From: an uncultured Paraburkholderia sp.
Lineage (GTDB): Bacteria; Pseudomonadota; Gammaproteobacteria; Burkholderiales; Burkholderiaceae
NCBI GenBank assembly: GCA_940746715.1
Contig: CALNWN010000011.1
Span: 150,599 to 214,598 of the forward strand
DNA: 64,000 bases
Direction: 5' to 3'
The stretch's first letter is position 1. Every line of letters starts with the position of its first letter. The translations under genes and the position numbers were made by a program. The notes below the pieces were generated by a model that saw nothing but the letters and a program-made list of their open reading frames with translations, was not told the DNA's origin and made no database searches. This document shows positions 9,863-19,961 of the stretch, one piece after another.

Positions 9863-11182
9863 ATGGCGTTGAGCAAGGTTCTGGCGAAGTGTGCGGCGAT
9901 TGGTGCAGCGGCGATGTGCGCTGTCGCGTCCGCGCACGCGAACCCGCTCGCGGACGCCCCCGGACCGCTCGCCCGCGCGCAAGTGCCGCGCATCGCGTTG
10001 CCGGACGACATCTATCTGCCGAGCGCGCGCCTGAACGAGCAGATCATTCGCATCCCCGTCGACGCCGACGGAGAGGTCACGCTTCAAACGACGATTTACA
10101 AGCCGGACGGCGCTGGCCCGTTCCCGATGATCGTCTTCAACCACGGCAAGATTCCCGGCGATCCGCGTATGCAGGAACGCAGCGACCCGTTGCCGCTTGC
10201 GCGCGAATTCGTGCGCCCGCGGCTACGTGGTGGCCCCGAACCGCCAGGGCTTCGGCCAGTCGGGCGGCGCCTATCATCAGGACGGATGCGCCGTCGAACG
10301 CAACGGCATCTCGCAGGCCGGCGACGTCGCGGCCACCATCGACTACATGTCGAAGCAACCTTACGTCGACGCATCGCACATCGTGGTGGCGGGCACGTCG
10401 CACGGCGGCCTCGCGACGATGGCGTACGGCACCGAAGCCGCGCGCCAGGCGTGCGGGCACTCATCAACTTCTCGGGCGGCTTGCGGCAGGACACGTGCGG
10501 CGACTGGCAAGGCAACCTGACACGCGCGTTCGGCGCGTACGGCGACAAGACGAAGGTGCCGTCGCTGTGGATGTACGGCGACAACGATTCGGTCTGGAAC
10601 GCGCCCCTCGTGGCCAGCATGTACGCGGCGTATATCGCGCACGGCGCAAGCGCGAAGATGGTGGACTACGGCAAATATAAGAACGATGCGCACCGGCTCG
10701 TCGGCGACCGCGACGGCGTGCAGGTCTGGTGGCCGGCGGTCGAGGCGTTCCTTGCCCGCGTGGGCATGCCGACTGGCGTGCAGTACCGCGTGGCGGATCC
10801 GGCCGCGCCGAAGGCGAGCGGCTTTGCTTCCGTCGATGCCGTGGACGCCGTGCCCTACGTCGACGAAGCCGGGCGCAACGGCTACCGCAACTTCCTGCGC
10901 CAGTACCCGAGCCGGGCGTTCGCGGTGTCGGACACGGGCGCATGGTCGTGGGCCGAGGGCGGCGACGATCCGATGTCGGTCGCCATCGCGAATTGCCAGA
11001 AGCAGAGCTCGGCGCCTTGCCGCCTGTACGCCGTGGATAGCTCCGTTGTCTGGGGAGACCAAGGTTCACGGACGGCTGACAGCGGCTCCGGCGCGCCTGG
11101 TAGTGCTTCCGCTTCTTCTTCCGTCTCTTCTTCCATCTCTTCCACTGACGACGCGCGACCGGCTATTGCCAGCCGGGAATAG
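9863..11182 (+). pseudogene. Secreted alpha/beta hydrolase (dienelactone-hydrolase type), two compensating frameshifts
   Basis: Exported hydrolase. An N-terminal signal peptide (MALSKVLAKCAAIGAAAMC, ending SAHA) precedes a fold with PFPMIVFNHGK, GYVVVAPNRQGFGQSGG and the nucleophile elbow GTSHGGLATM. The frame shifts at about 10213 (CGCCCGCGG where CGCCGCGG is expected) and returns at about 10451 (CAGGCGTG for CAGGGCGTG), so the middle 80 codons, including the nucleophile Ser, are out of frame. The rest runs to TAG 11180-11182. The C-terminus is a low-complexity Ser-rich tail (residues about 415-430). Substrate unknown. Confidence 0.8.
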
Positions 11183-11292
11183 CCGCGCCGGCTGAGACCT
11201 GACGCCGCGCCGCCGACGATTGGGACTTCTCCCATTTTTGGGTATGGTCGTGCCCGCTATAAGTATGCGGACCATCACGACAGGAGAAGGAC

Positions 11293-12048
11293 GTGAAGAC
11301 GCTTTATGGCATCGCGTGGCACGCGAAGCAACGCTGCGCCGTGTTTCAGATTCCGACAGCCAATTTCGGCACCGTTTTCATGCGCGTGTCCGCCTCGCAA
11401 GGAGACGCGAGCATTGCCGTCGTCGAGGTCGACGCCGACCGGCTGCTCGAACAATGGCGGCGTACTGGCGGCAAACCCGAGCAATGCGCGGATACGTCGC
11501 AAGCCTTGTGGCCTTCCGACGAAAAATTCGCTGCCGCCGAAATCGGCTTCATGGAAGGACAATTCGACCCCGTTCCCCTTGCCCTCATGACATGCCGCGC
11601 GGAGAACGGCGGCTCGGTGCAATTGAGCATTGCCGACGGCGTGACGCGCACCATCTGGCTCCTGACCGCCGGCGCCATGATTTTCCCGGTGTCGTGCCCT
11701 ATCGACGATGCACGTGCATTGCAAGCATGCGCCGGGGCTGCCGGCAGCCGCGTCCGGACAACCGCGGATTTGCTCTCACCCGCGTCAGACGAGCATTACC
11801 TGAAAGAGCTTCGGGCTGCTAACGGATGCAGGCTCGGCGGATTTTGCGGGACTTTGCGCAATCGAGATAAGCGGAGAGGGGGCGGCGCGGGTTCGTATGT
11901 CGAAGCATTATTCTGGCGAAGCCGCCTGCTTACCAAGATCGGTGACGGCGGCAGCAACCGGGCGAGTCGGCGGCGGACGTCGCGCGTCGCGCGCTCGAAC
12001 ACGTGCGTTCGCTCTTCGAAGCGCGCGCCGCGAAAATCGCCGCGTTGA
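11293..12048 (+). pseudogene. Hypothetical protein running into the bioA remnant
   Basis: A GTG start at 11293 follows AGGAGAAGG. The first 190 or so residues (MKTLYGIAWHAKQRCAV, later TRTIWLLTAGAMIFPV) have normal composition and three Cys-containing segments, but I recognise no family. After about 11880 the frame becomes Arg/Ser-rich and out of phase with bioA codons. So the gene has lost its own 3' end and stop, and the ORF continues over bioA sequence to 12048. This is one side of the deletion that also removed the first half of bioA. Confidence 0.5.
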
Positions 12049-12734
12049 TCGTCGAGCCGCTCGTGCAATGCGCAGCAGGCATGGCCATGCACGACGCCTC
12101 GTATATCGCCGGCTTGCGCGCCCTGTGCGATCAGTACGGCGTGCATCTGATCACGGATGAAATCGCCGTCGGCTGCGGGCGCACGGGCACCTTTTTCGCC
12201 TGCGAACAGGCCGGCATCTGGCCGGACTTCCTGTGTCTGTCCAAAGGCATTAGCGGCGGTTATCTGCCGCTGTCCATCGTGCTGTCGCGCGACGAAATCT
12301 TCGACGCCTTCTATCACGACGATACCGCACGCGGCTTTCTGCACTCGCATTCGTACACCGGCAACCCGCTCGCGTGCCGTGCGGCGCTCGCCACGCTGGA
12401 CCTGTTCGCGAGCGACAACGTGCTCGCCGCCAACGCGCACAAGTCGGCGAAACTGAGGTCAGCGCTTGCGCCGCTGGAGGAACACGCCCACGTGCGCAAC
12501 CTGCGTCAGTGCGGGACGATCTTCGCTTTCGACGCAGTCATCGAAAACGCTCAGGATGCCAGAACGTTTTCGCGCCGCTTTTTCGAAAACGCCTTGCAGC
12601 GCGAGCTGCTGCTGCGCCCCATTGCGACCACGGTGTACCTGATGCCCCCCTACATTCTCGACGACGAAGAACTCGCGCTGCTCGCCTCTCGCACGCGCGA
12701 AACGTTCGACGCCACGCTCGCGGAGGTCCACTAA
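11958..12734 (+). pseudogene. bioA: Adenosylmethionine-8-amino-7-oxononanoate aminotransferase, C-terminal remnant
   Basis: PLP enzyme of biotin synthesis that converts KAPA to DAPA. Only the C-terminal 260 codons remain, starting around PGESAADVARRALEHV. Visible motifs are VEPLVQCAAGM, ITDEIAVGCGRTGTFFACE, LSKGISGGYLPLS with the PLP lysine, and HSHSYTGNPLACRAAL. The family length is about 440-450 residues, so roughly 190 N-terminal residues, the promoter and the start codon are gone, replaced by an unrelated hypothetical gene. The stop overlaps the bioF start (TAATG), as in an intact operon. The protein cannot be functional. Confidence 0.9.
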
Positions 12735-13539
12735 TGCATCTCCTCGACAAACTTTCGCAGGGGCTTGAGGAAATCGACGAGCGCGGCCTGCGCCGTCGCC
12801 GCCGCATTGCCGACACGCCTTGCACGGCTCACATGACAGTCGACGGCCGCGAGATCGTCGGCTTTGCAAGCAATGACTACCTCGGCCTCGCCGCGCATCC
12901 ACAACTAATCGCGGCCATCGCGGAAGGCGCGCAACGCTATGGCGCGGGCAGCGGCGGTTCGCATCTGCTCGGCGGCCACTCGCGCGCGCATGCGCAACTC
13001 GAAGACGATCTCGCCGAGTTCGTCGGCGGATTCGTGGACGCGCCGCGCGCCCAATCTGATCTCGATCGGCACGCTCGGCAAAGCGGCCGGCGTGTCGGGC
13101 GCATTCGTGGCGGCGCATGAGACGGTGGTCGAATGGCTCGTGCAGCGCGCGTCCGTACATCTTCACGACGGCTTCCGTGCCGGCCGCCGCGCACGCGGTG
13201 TCGGCGAGCCTGCGCATCATCGACGGAGCAGAAGGCGATGAGCGGCGCGCGCATCTGCGGCAACTGATCGAACGCACGCGTGCCATGGTCAAAACCACGC
13301 CGTGGCTGCCAGTCGATTCGCACACGGCCGTGCAGCCGCTCATCATCGGCGCGAACGAGGCCACGCTCGAGATCGCCGCGTCGCTCGATCATGCAGGTTT
13401 GTGGGTCCCCGCGATCCGTCCGCCGACCGTGCCCACCGGCACGTCGCGCTTGCGCATTTCGCTGTCCGCCGCGCATTCGCATGCGGATCCGGACCGGCTC
13501 GAAACGGGCTTGCAACAGACAGGAGCGCTGGCCGCATGA
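12734..13539 (+). pseudogene. bioF: 8-amino-7-oxononanoate synthase with large internal deletion
   Basis: PLP enzyme joining pimeloyl thioester and alanine. It starts at ATG 12734 with MHLLDKLSQGLEEIDERGLR and FASNDYLGLAAHPQL, and GAGSGGSHLLGGHSRAH follows. At about 13050 it jumps from EFVGGFVDAPRA straight to NLISIGTLGKAAGVSG, skipping some 120-130 codons that in the family hold the FSTGYMANL, NHASLIDG and DDAHGFG motifs. The deletion also changes frame, and a two-base loss in a GCGC run at about 13148 changes it again before ARPYIFTTASVPAAAH. The tail ends normally and overlaps bioD as ATGA. The PLP lysine region survives but the enzyme is destroyed. Confidence 0.92.
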
Positions 13540-14261
13540 CCTCTGCACATTCCGCACTGTCCGTGTTTGTCACCGGCACGGACACCGAAATCGGCAAGAC
13601 CTTCGTCTCGTCTGCATTGCTGCGAGGCTTCGTTCGCGAGGGCCTGCAGGCGGCCGCCATGAAGCCGATCGCCGCCGGCGCGTTCGTGCTGAACGGCGAA
13701 CTGCATAACGAAGACGCGGATCAGCTCGACGCGGCGTCGAACGTCCTGCTGCCGCCCGAAATGCGCACGCCCTATCTGTTGAAGGAACCGGCCGCGCCGC
13801 ATATCGCGGCGGCGTTGGAAAACGTCGCGTTCGACATCGAGCATATCGTCGCCTGCCACCGGCAAGCATTGACGCGCGCCGACGTCGTCGTGGAAGGCGT
13901 CGGCGGCTTTCGCGTGCCATTGACGGCGACGCGCGACACGGCCGATCTCGCCGTTGCGTTGAAGCTGCCGGTCGTGCTGGTCGTCGGCATGCGCCTTGGC
14001 TGCATCAACCACGCGCTGCTCACCGCCGAGGCCATCGCCGCGCGCGGGCTCACGCTGGCCGGCTGGGTCGCGAACCGCGTGGATCCGAACATGACCTTTC
14101 CCGACGAAAACATCGCGTCGATCCGCGAGCATCTCGCGCGCGAACATCACGCGCCGTTGCTCGGCATCGTGCCGCATCTGAGCCCGGCATCGGCCGAAGT
14201 CGCGTCCGAACGGCTCGACATTCAACGGCTATTGCAGACGCTGCGTGACGCGCAGCGCTGA
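13536..14261 (+). CDS. bioD: Dethiobiotin synthetase
   Basis: ATP-dependent ring closure of DAPA to dethiobiotin; 241 residues, normal length. P-loop VTGTDTEIGKT at the N-terminus, substrate segment MKPIAAG and the conserved VEGVGGFRVPL are all present. The start at 13536 overlaps the bioF stop by ATGA, with AGGAG upstream. It is the only undamaged gene of the local biotin cluster. Without BioA and BioF it has no locally made substrate, so it may be decaying more slowly or simply not yet hit. Confidence 0.93.
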   Translation: MTSAHSALSVFVTGTDTEIGKTFVSSALLRGFVREGLQAAAMKPIAAGAFVLNGELHNEDADQLDAASNVLLPPEMRTPYLLKEPAAPHIAAALENVAFDIEHIVACHRQALTRADVVVEGVGGFRVPLTATRDTADLAVALKLPVVLVVGMRLGCINHALLTAEAIAARGLTLAGWVANRVDPNMTFPDENIASIREHLAREHHAPLLGIVPHLSPASAEVASERLDIQRLLQTLRDAQR

Positions 14262-14296
14262 AGCGAACATCACATTCATTCATGAGGATCAACCAC

Positions 14297-15342
14297 ATGA
14301 CCCAACTGAACATCACTCCGTCGTCCGCGGGCACAGCCATCAATGTGAATGCCGCAACCAGACAACTCGCGCGCTGGCGCGTCGCCGATATCGTCGCGTT
14401 GTACGAACTGCCGTTCAACGACCTGATGTTTCGCGCGCAGCAAACGCATCGCGAGCATTTCGACGCGAACACCGTTCAACTGTCGACGCTGCTGTCGATC
14501 AAGACCGGCGGCTGCGAGGAAGATTGCGCGTACTGCCCGCAGTCGGTGCATCACGACACCGGTCTGCAAGCCGACAAGCTGATGCCTGTCGATGAAGTGC
14601 TCGCCGCCGCGAAAGCCGCCAAGGAAAACGGCGCGACGCGCTTCTGCATGGGCGCCGCGTGCGCAATCCGAAAGATCGGCATCTCGAGCCGATCAAGGAC
14701 ATGATCCGCGGCGTGAAGGCGATGGGACTCGAGACCTGCGTGACGCTCGGCATGCTGGAAACGCACCAGGCGCAGGCGCTGCGCGAGGCAGGCCTCGACT
14801 ACTACAACCACAACCTCGACACGTCGCCGGAGTTCTACGGTCAGATTATTTCGACGCGCACATACCAGGATCGCCTCGACACGCTCGAACGCGTGCGCGA
14901 TGCGGGCATCAACGTGTGCTGCGGCGGCATTGTGGGCTTGGGCGAGTCGCGCCGCGAACGGGCCGGACTGATCGCGCAACTGGCGAACATGGACCCGTAC
15001 CCTGAGTCGGTGCCGATCAACAATCTGGTGCAAGTGGAAGGCACGCCGCTGACCGGCACGGAACCGATCGATCCGTTCGAATTCGTGCGGACCATCGCAA
15101 TTGCGCGCATTACGATGCCGCGTGCCATGGTGCGCCTGTCCGCGGGCCGCGAGCAGATGGACGAAGCGCTGCAGGCCATGTGCTTCCTCGCGGGCGCGAA
15201 CTCGATTTTCTACGGCGATCAGTTGCTGACCACGAGCAACCCGCAAGCCGAAGCGGACCGCAAGCTGCTCGCGCGCCTCGGCATTCGCGCCGAAGCCGCG
15301 CAGCAGATGCCGCTCGACAAGAGCGGCTACGACCACGCGTAA
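14297..15342 (+). pseudogene. bioB: Biotin synthase, one frameshift
   Basis: Radical-SAM enzyme that inserts sulfur into dethiobiotin. ATG 14297 has GAGG at 14284-14287. The iron-sulfur motif CEEDCAYC is present and the frame is clean to GATRFCMGAA. At about 14660 one G is missing (GCGTGCGC where GCGTGGCGC would encode AWR), after which NPKDRHLEPIKDMIRG and the remainder continue in another frame to TAA 15340-15342. Restored, the protein would be 348 residues and otherwise normal. Downstream is the convergent sulfate-binding gene, only six bases away. Confidence 0.93.
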
Positions 15343-15348
15343 CGCGCG

Positions 15349-16382
15349 TTACTTCCTGTCGACGATGATCTGATCGAAAGTCCCGCCGTCGGAGAAATGC
15401 GTCTGCTGCGCTTTCTGCAAGCTGCCGAACATTTTCTTCGACGGTGAAGGTCTTGATCGGCTTGAACTCCGCCGCGTGCTTCGCGAGCACGCTCTTGTCG
15501 CGCGGACGCAGATGGTGTTGCGCGATAATCTCCTGCGCGGCGGGCGACCAGAGATAGTCGAGATACGCCTGCGCTTCCTTGCGCGTGCCGCGCTTGTCGA
15601 CCACCTTGTCGACGATCGAAACCGGCGGCGCCGCGAGCAGGCTCACCGACGGATACACCGCCTCGAAGTTGCCCGCGCCCACGCCGCTGTTCATCAGCGC
15701 GACCTCGTTTTCGAAAGTCACCAGCACGTCGCCGATGCCGCGTTGCGTGAACGTCGTAGTCGCGCCGCGGCCGCGCGTGTCGAGCACCGGCACATTGCTG
15801 AAGAGCGCTTTTTCGAAGTTGAGCGCGTCGGCGTCCGTGCCGCCATGCTGCTTGCGATAAACCCACGCGGCCAGATACGTGCAGCGTCCATTGCCGGATG
15901 TCTTCGGATTGGCGATCACCACCTGCACGCCGGGTTTCGTCAGATCGTCCCAGTCCTTGATGTGCTTCGGATTGCCCTTGCGCACGAGAAACACCATCGT
16001 CGTGGTGTACGGCGCGCTGTCGTCCGGCAGGCGCGTGCGCCAGTTAGCCGGGACCAGCTGGCCTTTTTCGGCGAGCAGGTCGATGTCGTTCGGCTGGTTC
16101 ATCGTCACGACGTCGGCCTGCAAGCCCTGGCAATACCGACAGCGCCTGCGCGCTCGACGCGCCATGCGACTGGCGGATCGACACAGTCTCGCCGCTCTTC
16201 TGCCTGTACGCCGCAATGAAGCCGGCATTGATGTCCTTGTACAACTCGCGCGTCACGTCGTACGACACGTTCATGAGCGACGTATCCGCGAGCGCCGCTG
16301 AGGTGCCGCCAAGCCCGAAGCCGAGCGTGATCGCCGTGACGCCGGCCGCCAGCCAGCGCGAAGTCCCCGTCCTGCCTGTCAT
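15349..16382 (-). pseudogene. sbp: Sulfate/thiosulfate ABC transporter substrate-binding protein, two frameshifts
   Basis: Periplasmic sulfate-binding protein feeding a CysTWA-type importer. An N-terminal signal peptide (LAAGVTAITLGFGLGG, cleavage near ALA-DTS) is followed by LMNVSYDVTRELYKDIN, ADVVTMNQPNDIDLLAEKG, NPKTSGNGR and VLVTFENEVALM, all typical. Frame breaks lie at about 16130 (an extra C before GGCTTGCAGGCC on the coding strand) and about 15436 (around VEEKMFGSLQKAQ). The end, DGGTFDQIIVDRK, is preserved to TAA. No permease genes are nearby in the window. Confidence 0.88.
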
Positions 16383-16501
16383 GTTGTCCCCGCTGTCGAT
16401 GATAAAACTCGTGGCCGCACCGTCGCGGCATGAAGCGGGATTCTAGCGGATCGCCTGTCGGCGCAGCGTCGCGCAAGCGGTGCCCAACACGACGCGCGTC
16501 G

Positions 16502-17104
16502 TCACACCAGCGCGTGCTGCGCAACCTCCAGCGTCTCGTCGCGAAACCGCAGCGGCGCAGCGCAGTGCACCAGCGTGTCGATGAAATACTTGGCCCTCGG
16601 CCACGGTCCGAATCCCGCTGCGGTATTGATATGTCCCGCGTCGCCGAGGTTGACGAACGCGCTGCCGAACCGCTGCGCCAGTTCGCGCGAGCCGGCAAGC
16701 GGCATCCACGGATCGGTTTTGCTGCCGATCAGAATAGACGGCACGCCGAGGCGCCGCGCCTCGAACGGCCCCGCGAAGGCGAATTTTTGCGGGCTCGCGG
16801 GCGCGACGAACAGTACGCCGACCACCTCGTTCGCATACGATGCCTGCTGCAACGCGTGGGCGGTCGCGAGGCAGCCGAAACTGTGCGCGGCGAGCACGAA
16901 CGGTCCACGTTCACGCGCGAGCAGCTCGCGCAACGAGTGGGCCCAACCCGCGACGTCAGGCGCGTCCCAGTCCGCCTGCTCGACCCGCAGCGAGCGCGCG
17001 AACTGGCGCTCGAGCCACGTCTGCCAATGTGCGCCCTCACTGCCGTGCAGGCACGGAACGGTCACGAGCCGCGGCGGCCACGGCGATCTGGAGCATGAAA
17101 GCAT
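16502..17104 (-). CDS. Small alpha/beta serine hydrolase (RBBP9/YdeN type)
   Basis: Serine hydrolase of about 200 residues (Ser_hydrolase family). The nucleophile elbow is AAHSFGCLAT, Asp is in SKTDPWMP and His in GDAGHINTAAGFGPWP, so the triad is complete. The start at ATG 17104 is chosen for GAGGGA just upstream; a TTG five codons earlier is possible. Family members are esterases of unclear substrate. No operon partner: it is divergent from ghrA and separated from the sulfate-binding gene by about 120 bases. Confidence 0.85.
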   Translation of the reverse strand: MLSCSRSPWPPRLVTVPCLHGSEGAHWQTWLERQFARSLRVEQADWDAPDVAGWAHSLRELLARERGPFVLAAHSFGCLATAHALQQASYANEVVGVLFVAPASPQKFAFAGPFEARRLGVPSILIGSKTDPWMPLAGSRELAQRFGSAFVNLGDAGHINTAAGFGPWPRAKYFIDTLVHCAAPLRFRDETLEVAQHALV

Positions 17105-17298
17105 GTCTGTCCCTCGCAAAGGGAAACCGGGCAGCCATTGTCCCGCCGCGAGGCGCGCCGACGAACCAAGTTTTTGTGCTTTGTTTATGGGCGGAATGTG
17201 CGCGGATTGCGAACGCGGCTGCGTACGGTCGCGCGCAAGCGCGCGGGATTGCTGGCGAAAAAGTAGAATGAAGCCTACTCATAAAAGGAGGAGCCCTC

Positions 17299-17418
17299 AT
17301 TTCGCCAGCGTCGCGCGCCGCGCCGCAGCCGTCGCAAGCCGCAGAGCCGCCCTGCCGCGTGCGCGCGGCTTGTCGGGTAAACCGGTGCAATTGCGCATTA
17401 CACGGTGAAGCCGCATGA
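17299..17418 (+). other. Possible small Cys-rich ORF with a strong ribosome site
   Basis: AAAGGAGGAG at 17284-17293 is one of the best Shine-Dalgarno sequences in the window. Five bases later an ATT codon opens a 39-codon frame that ends TGA 17416-17418, overlapping the ghrA ATG as ATGA. The C-terminal half contains five Cys residues. ATT is a rare start, so the native start may have mutated, or the ribosome site may be fortuitous. Another frame from ATG 17268 (46 codons, to 17408) competes. No family recognised. The rest of 17105-17414 holds only the divergent promoter region. Confidence 0.25.
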
Positions 17419-18354
17419 AGATTCTCTTTTATATGCCGGACGCCGAAGCTGCCGCGTGGCTGCACGACTTCGCGCGAGCGCTGCCTCACGCCGACCTGCG
17501 TGAGTGGCAACCCGGCGACACCGCCCGCCGACTTCGCTGTCGTCTGGCGGCCGCCCGCGCGAGATGCTGGCCGGCCGCGCCGATCTGCGCGCCATCTTCA
17601 ATCTGGGCGCGGGCGTCGACGCCATCCTCTCGCTCGAACGCGAACAACCCGGCACCTTGCCGCGCAATGCGCAGTTAATCCGCCTGGAAGACACCGGCAT
17701 GGCGCCGCAAATGGCCGAATATGTGACGCACGCGGTGCTGCGTTACTCCGGCGCTTCGACGAATATGCAACGCTGCAGCGCGAGCGCCGCTGGCACGTGC
17801 TCGAGCCGCACCCGCGCGAAACGTTCACGGTCGGCGTGTTGGGCCTCGGCGTGCTCGGCGCGCATGTCGCACGAGCAGTCGCGGCATTCGGCCTGCCCGT
17901 GCGCGGTTACAGCCGCGGCCCGAAAGAGGTGGAAGGCATTGCTACGTTCGCCGGCGAAGCCCAGTTCGACGCATTTCTCGACGGTGTGAAAGTACTCGTC
18001 AATCTGCTGCCGCATACGCCGGACACCGCGAACGTGCTGAACGCCCGCACGTTTTCGAAGCTCGCACGCGGCGCGTATCTGATCAACGTTGCGCGCGGCG
18101 CGCATCTTGTCGAAGCGGACCTGCTCGGCGCGCTCGCCAGCGGCCAACTCGTCGCCGCCACGCTCGACGTGTTCCAGCAGGAGCCGCTGCCGCCGGATCA
18201 TCCGTTCTGGCAGGAGCCGCGCATCACCATCACGCCGCACATGTCCGCGCTGACCTTGCGGGAAGAAAGCGTCGCGCAGATCGCCGGCAAACTGCTCTCG
18301 CTCGAACGAGGCGAAGCCGTCAGCGGCGTGGTGAATATCGATCGTGGATATTGA
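17415..18354 (+). pseudogene. ghrA: Glyoxylate/hydroxypyruvate reductase A-like, three frameshifts
   Basis: D-2-hydroxyacid dehydrogenase of the GhrA type. Begins MKILFYMPDAEAAAWLHDF. Pieces in three frames assemble into a protein of about 310 residues: PPADFAVVWRPP, LRAIFNLGAGVDAIL, TGMAPQMAEYVTHAVLRY, then VGVLGLGVLGAHVARAVAAFG (NAD site) and LINVARGAHLVEADLLGAL, ending VVNIDRGY. Breaks lie near 17523, 17563 (CCGCCCGCG for CCGCCGCG) and 17743 (TACTCCGG for TACTTCCGG). The catalytic Arg, Glu and His region is intact in the last frame. Confidence 0.87.
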
Positions 18355-18407
18355 GCGCCGAAACACATTGAGCAAGCGCCGCCACTACAACTTTGCGGAG
18401 ACACATC

Positions 18408-19337
18408 ATGGCCCTACCCCAGCAAGTGAAAATCGTCGAAGTCGGTCCGCGTGACGGATTGCAGAACGAGAAGGAGTTCGTTCCGACCGCGACCAAGATC
18501 GAGTTGATCAATCGGCTTTCCGCAGCCGGCTTTCGCAACGTGGAGGCGGCCTCGTTCGTGTCGCCGAAATGGGTGCCGCAAATAGCCGACGGCGCCGAGG
18601 TGATGGCCGGCATCGAGCGGCGTCCCGGCACGATCTATTCGGTGCTGACGCCGAACCTGCGCGGCTTCGAAGGCGCGCTTGCCGCGCGCGCCGCCGAGAT
18701 TGTGATCTTCGGCGCGGCGAGCGAAGCGTTCTCGCAGAAAAACATCAATTGCAGCATAGCGGAAAGCATCGAGCGATTCGCGCCGGTCGCGCAGGCAGCG
18801 AAGGAACACGGCCTGCGCATACGCGGCAGCGTTTCGTGCGCGCTCGGTTGTCCGTATCAGGGCGAGGTGCCGGTGGCGTCGGTGGTCGACGTGGTGCAAC
18901 GTTTCGCGGCACTCGGCTGCGACGAGATCGACATTGCCGATACGATCGGTGTCGGCACGCCGAAACGCACGCGCGAAATCTTCGAGGCCGTGACGCGCGT
19001 GTTTCCGCGCGAGCGTCTGTCCGGGCATTTCCACGACACCTATGGCCAGGCGCTTGCGAACATCTACGCGGCGCTGCAAGAAGGCATCGAGATCTATCAC
19101 GCGTCGGTGGCCGGACTCGGCGGCTGCCCGTATGCGAAGGGCGCCACCGGCAATGTCGCGACGGAAGACGTGCTGTATCTGATGAACGGCCTCGGCATCG
19201 AAACCGGTATCGACCTCGCGCAGGTGGTGGCCATCGGCGATTTCATTTCGACGGCGATCGGCCGGCCGAACGTGTCGCGCGCGGGCAAGGCGTTGCTCGC
19301 CAAGGCGCGTAGCGAAGCGGCGGCCAACTGCGTGTGA
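18408..19337 (+). CDS. mvaB: Hydroxymethylglutaryl-CoA lyase
   Basis: Cleaves HMG-CoA to acetoacetate and acetyl-CoA, the last step of leucine degradation. 309 residues with VGPRDGLQNE at the N-terminus, GHFHDTYGQALAN supplying metal ligands and the signature GLGGCPYAKGATGNVATED with the catalytic Cys. ATG 18408 follows GGAG; an in-frame ATG 18393 lacks one. The gene is intact, unlike the acyl-CoA dehydrogenase and mutase of related pathways in this window. Also called liuE in LiuR regulons. Confidence 0.94.
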   Translation: MALPQQVKIVEVGPRDGLQNEKEFVPTATKIELINRLSAAGFRNVEAASFVSPKWVPQIADGAEVMAGIERRPGTIYSVLTPNLRGFEGALAARAAEIVIFGAASEAFSQKNINCSIAESIERFAPVAQAAKEHGLRIRGSVSCALGCPYQGEVPVASVVDVVQRFAALGCDEIDIADTIGVGTPKRTREIFEAVTRVFPRERLSGHFHDTYGQALANIYAALQEGIEIYHASVAGLGGCPYAKGATGNVATEDVLYLMNGLGIETGIDLAQVVAIGDFISTAIGRPNVSRAGKALLAKARSEAAANCV

Positions 19338-19435
19338 GTGTGAGCGGCTCGGAAGCACTTCCCATGCACTTCGAAGCAGACGTACTCCCGCAACATCAGC
19401 AACGCAGATCCGCACCTAAAGTCAGGACCCAAACG

Positions 19436-19957
19436 ATGACGGACCACGCTTTTCTCGACTCCGACGACCTCACCGCCCTGCCCGACTCCGCACGCCGCGT
19501 CGCGCTGCTGCTGCGCGAGCGCGGTCACGCGGGGCGGGTCGTCATGCTGCCTGAAACCGGCAAGACTTCCGCCGAGGCCGCCGCCGGGCTCGGCTGCTCG
19601 GTCGCGCAGATCGCGAAGTCGATTCTGTTTCGCCGCCGCGAAGACGGCGCGCCGGTGCTGGTCGTCGCAAGCGGCGCCAATCGTGTCGACGAAAAGAAAG
19701 TGGCGGCGCACGTCGGCGAAATTGGCCGCGCGGATGCAAAGTTCGTCCGCGAAAATACCGGCTATGCGATAGGCGGCGTGTGCCCCGTCGGCCATGCGGT
19801 GGAACCCGTCACGCTGATCGACGAAGATCTGCTCACCCTCGGCAGCCTCTGGGCCGCCGCAGGCCATCCGCACGCGGTGTTCAATCTGACCGCTGAAGAA
19901 CTGATCGCGCTGACAGGTGCGCCCGTGGTGGACGTGGCGCCGCGCGAAACGGCCTGA
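19436..19957 (+). CDS. YbaK/EbsC-type aminoacyl-tRNA deacylase
   Basis: Small cytoplasmic editing-domain protein of the YbaK/ProX superfamily that hydrolyses mischarged Cys- or Ala-tRNA. 173 residues from ATG 19436, chosen for AGGA at 19424-19427; an upstream in-frame start would add 34 atypical residues. Family segments are CSVAQIAKSILFRR with the conserved Lys, ASGANRVDEKKV and GGVCPVGHAVE. It starts a four-gene run with overlapping or abutting ends (DUF1289, maoC, MBL). Confidence 0.88.
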   Translation: MTDHAFLDSDDLTALPDSARRVALLLRERGHAGRVVMLPETGKTSAEAAAGLGCSVAQIAKSILFRRREDGAPVLVVASGANRVDEKKVAAHVGEIGRADAKFVRENTGYAIGGVCPVGHAVEPVTLIDEDLLTLGSLWAAAGHPHAVFNLTAEELIALTGAPVVDVAPRETA

Positions 19958-19961
19958 TCCG

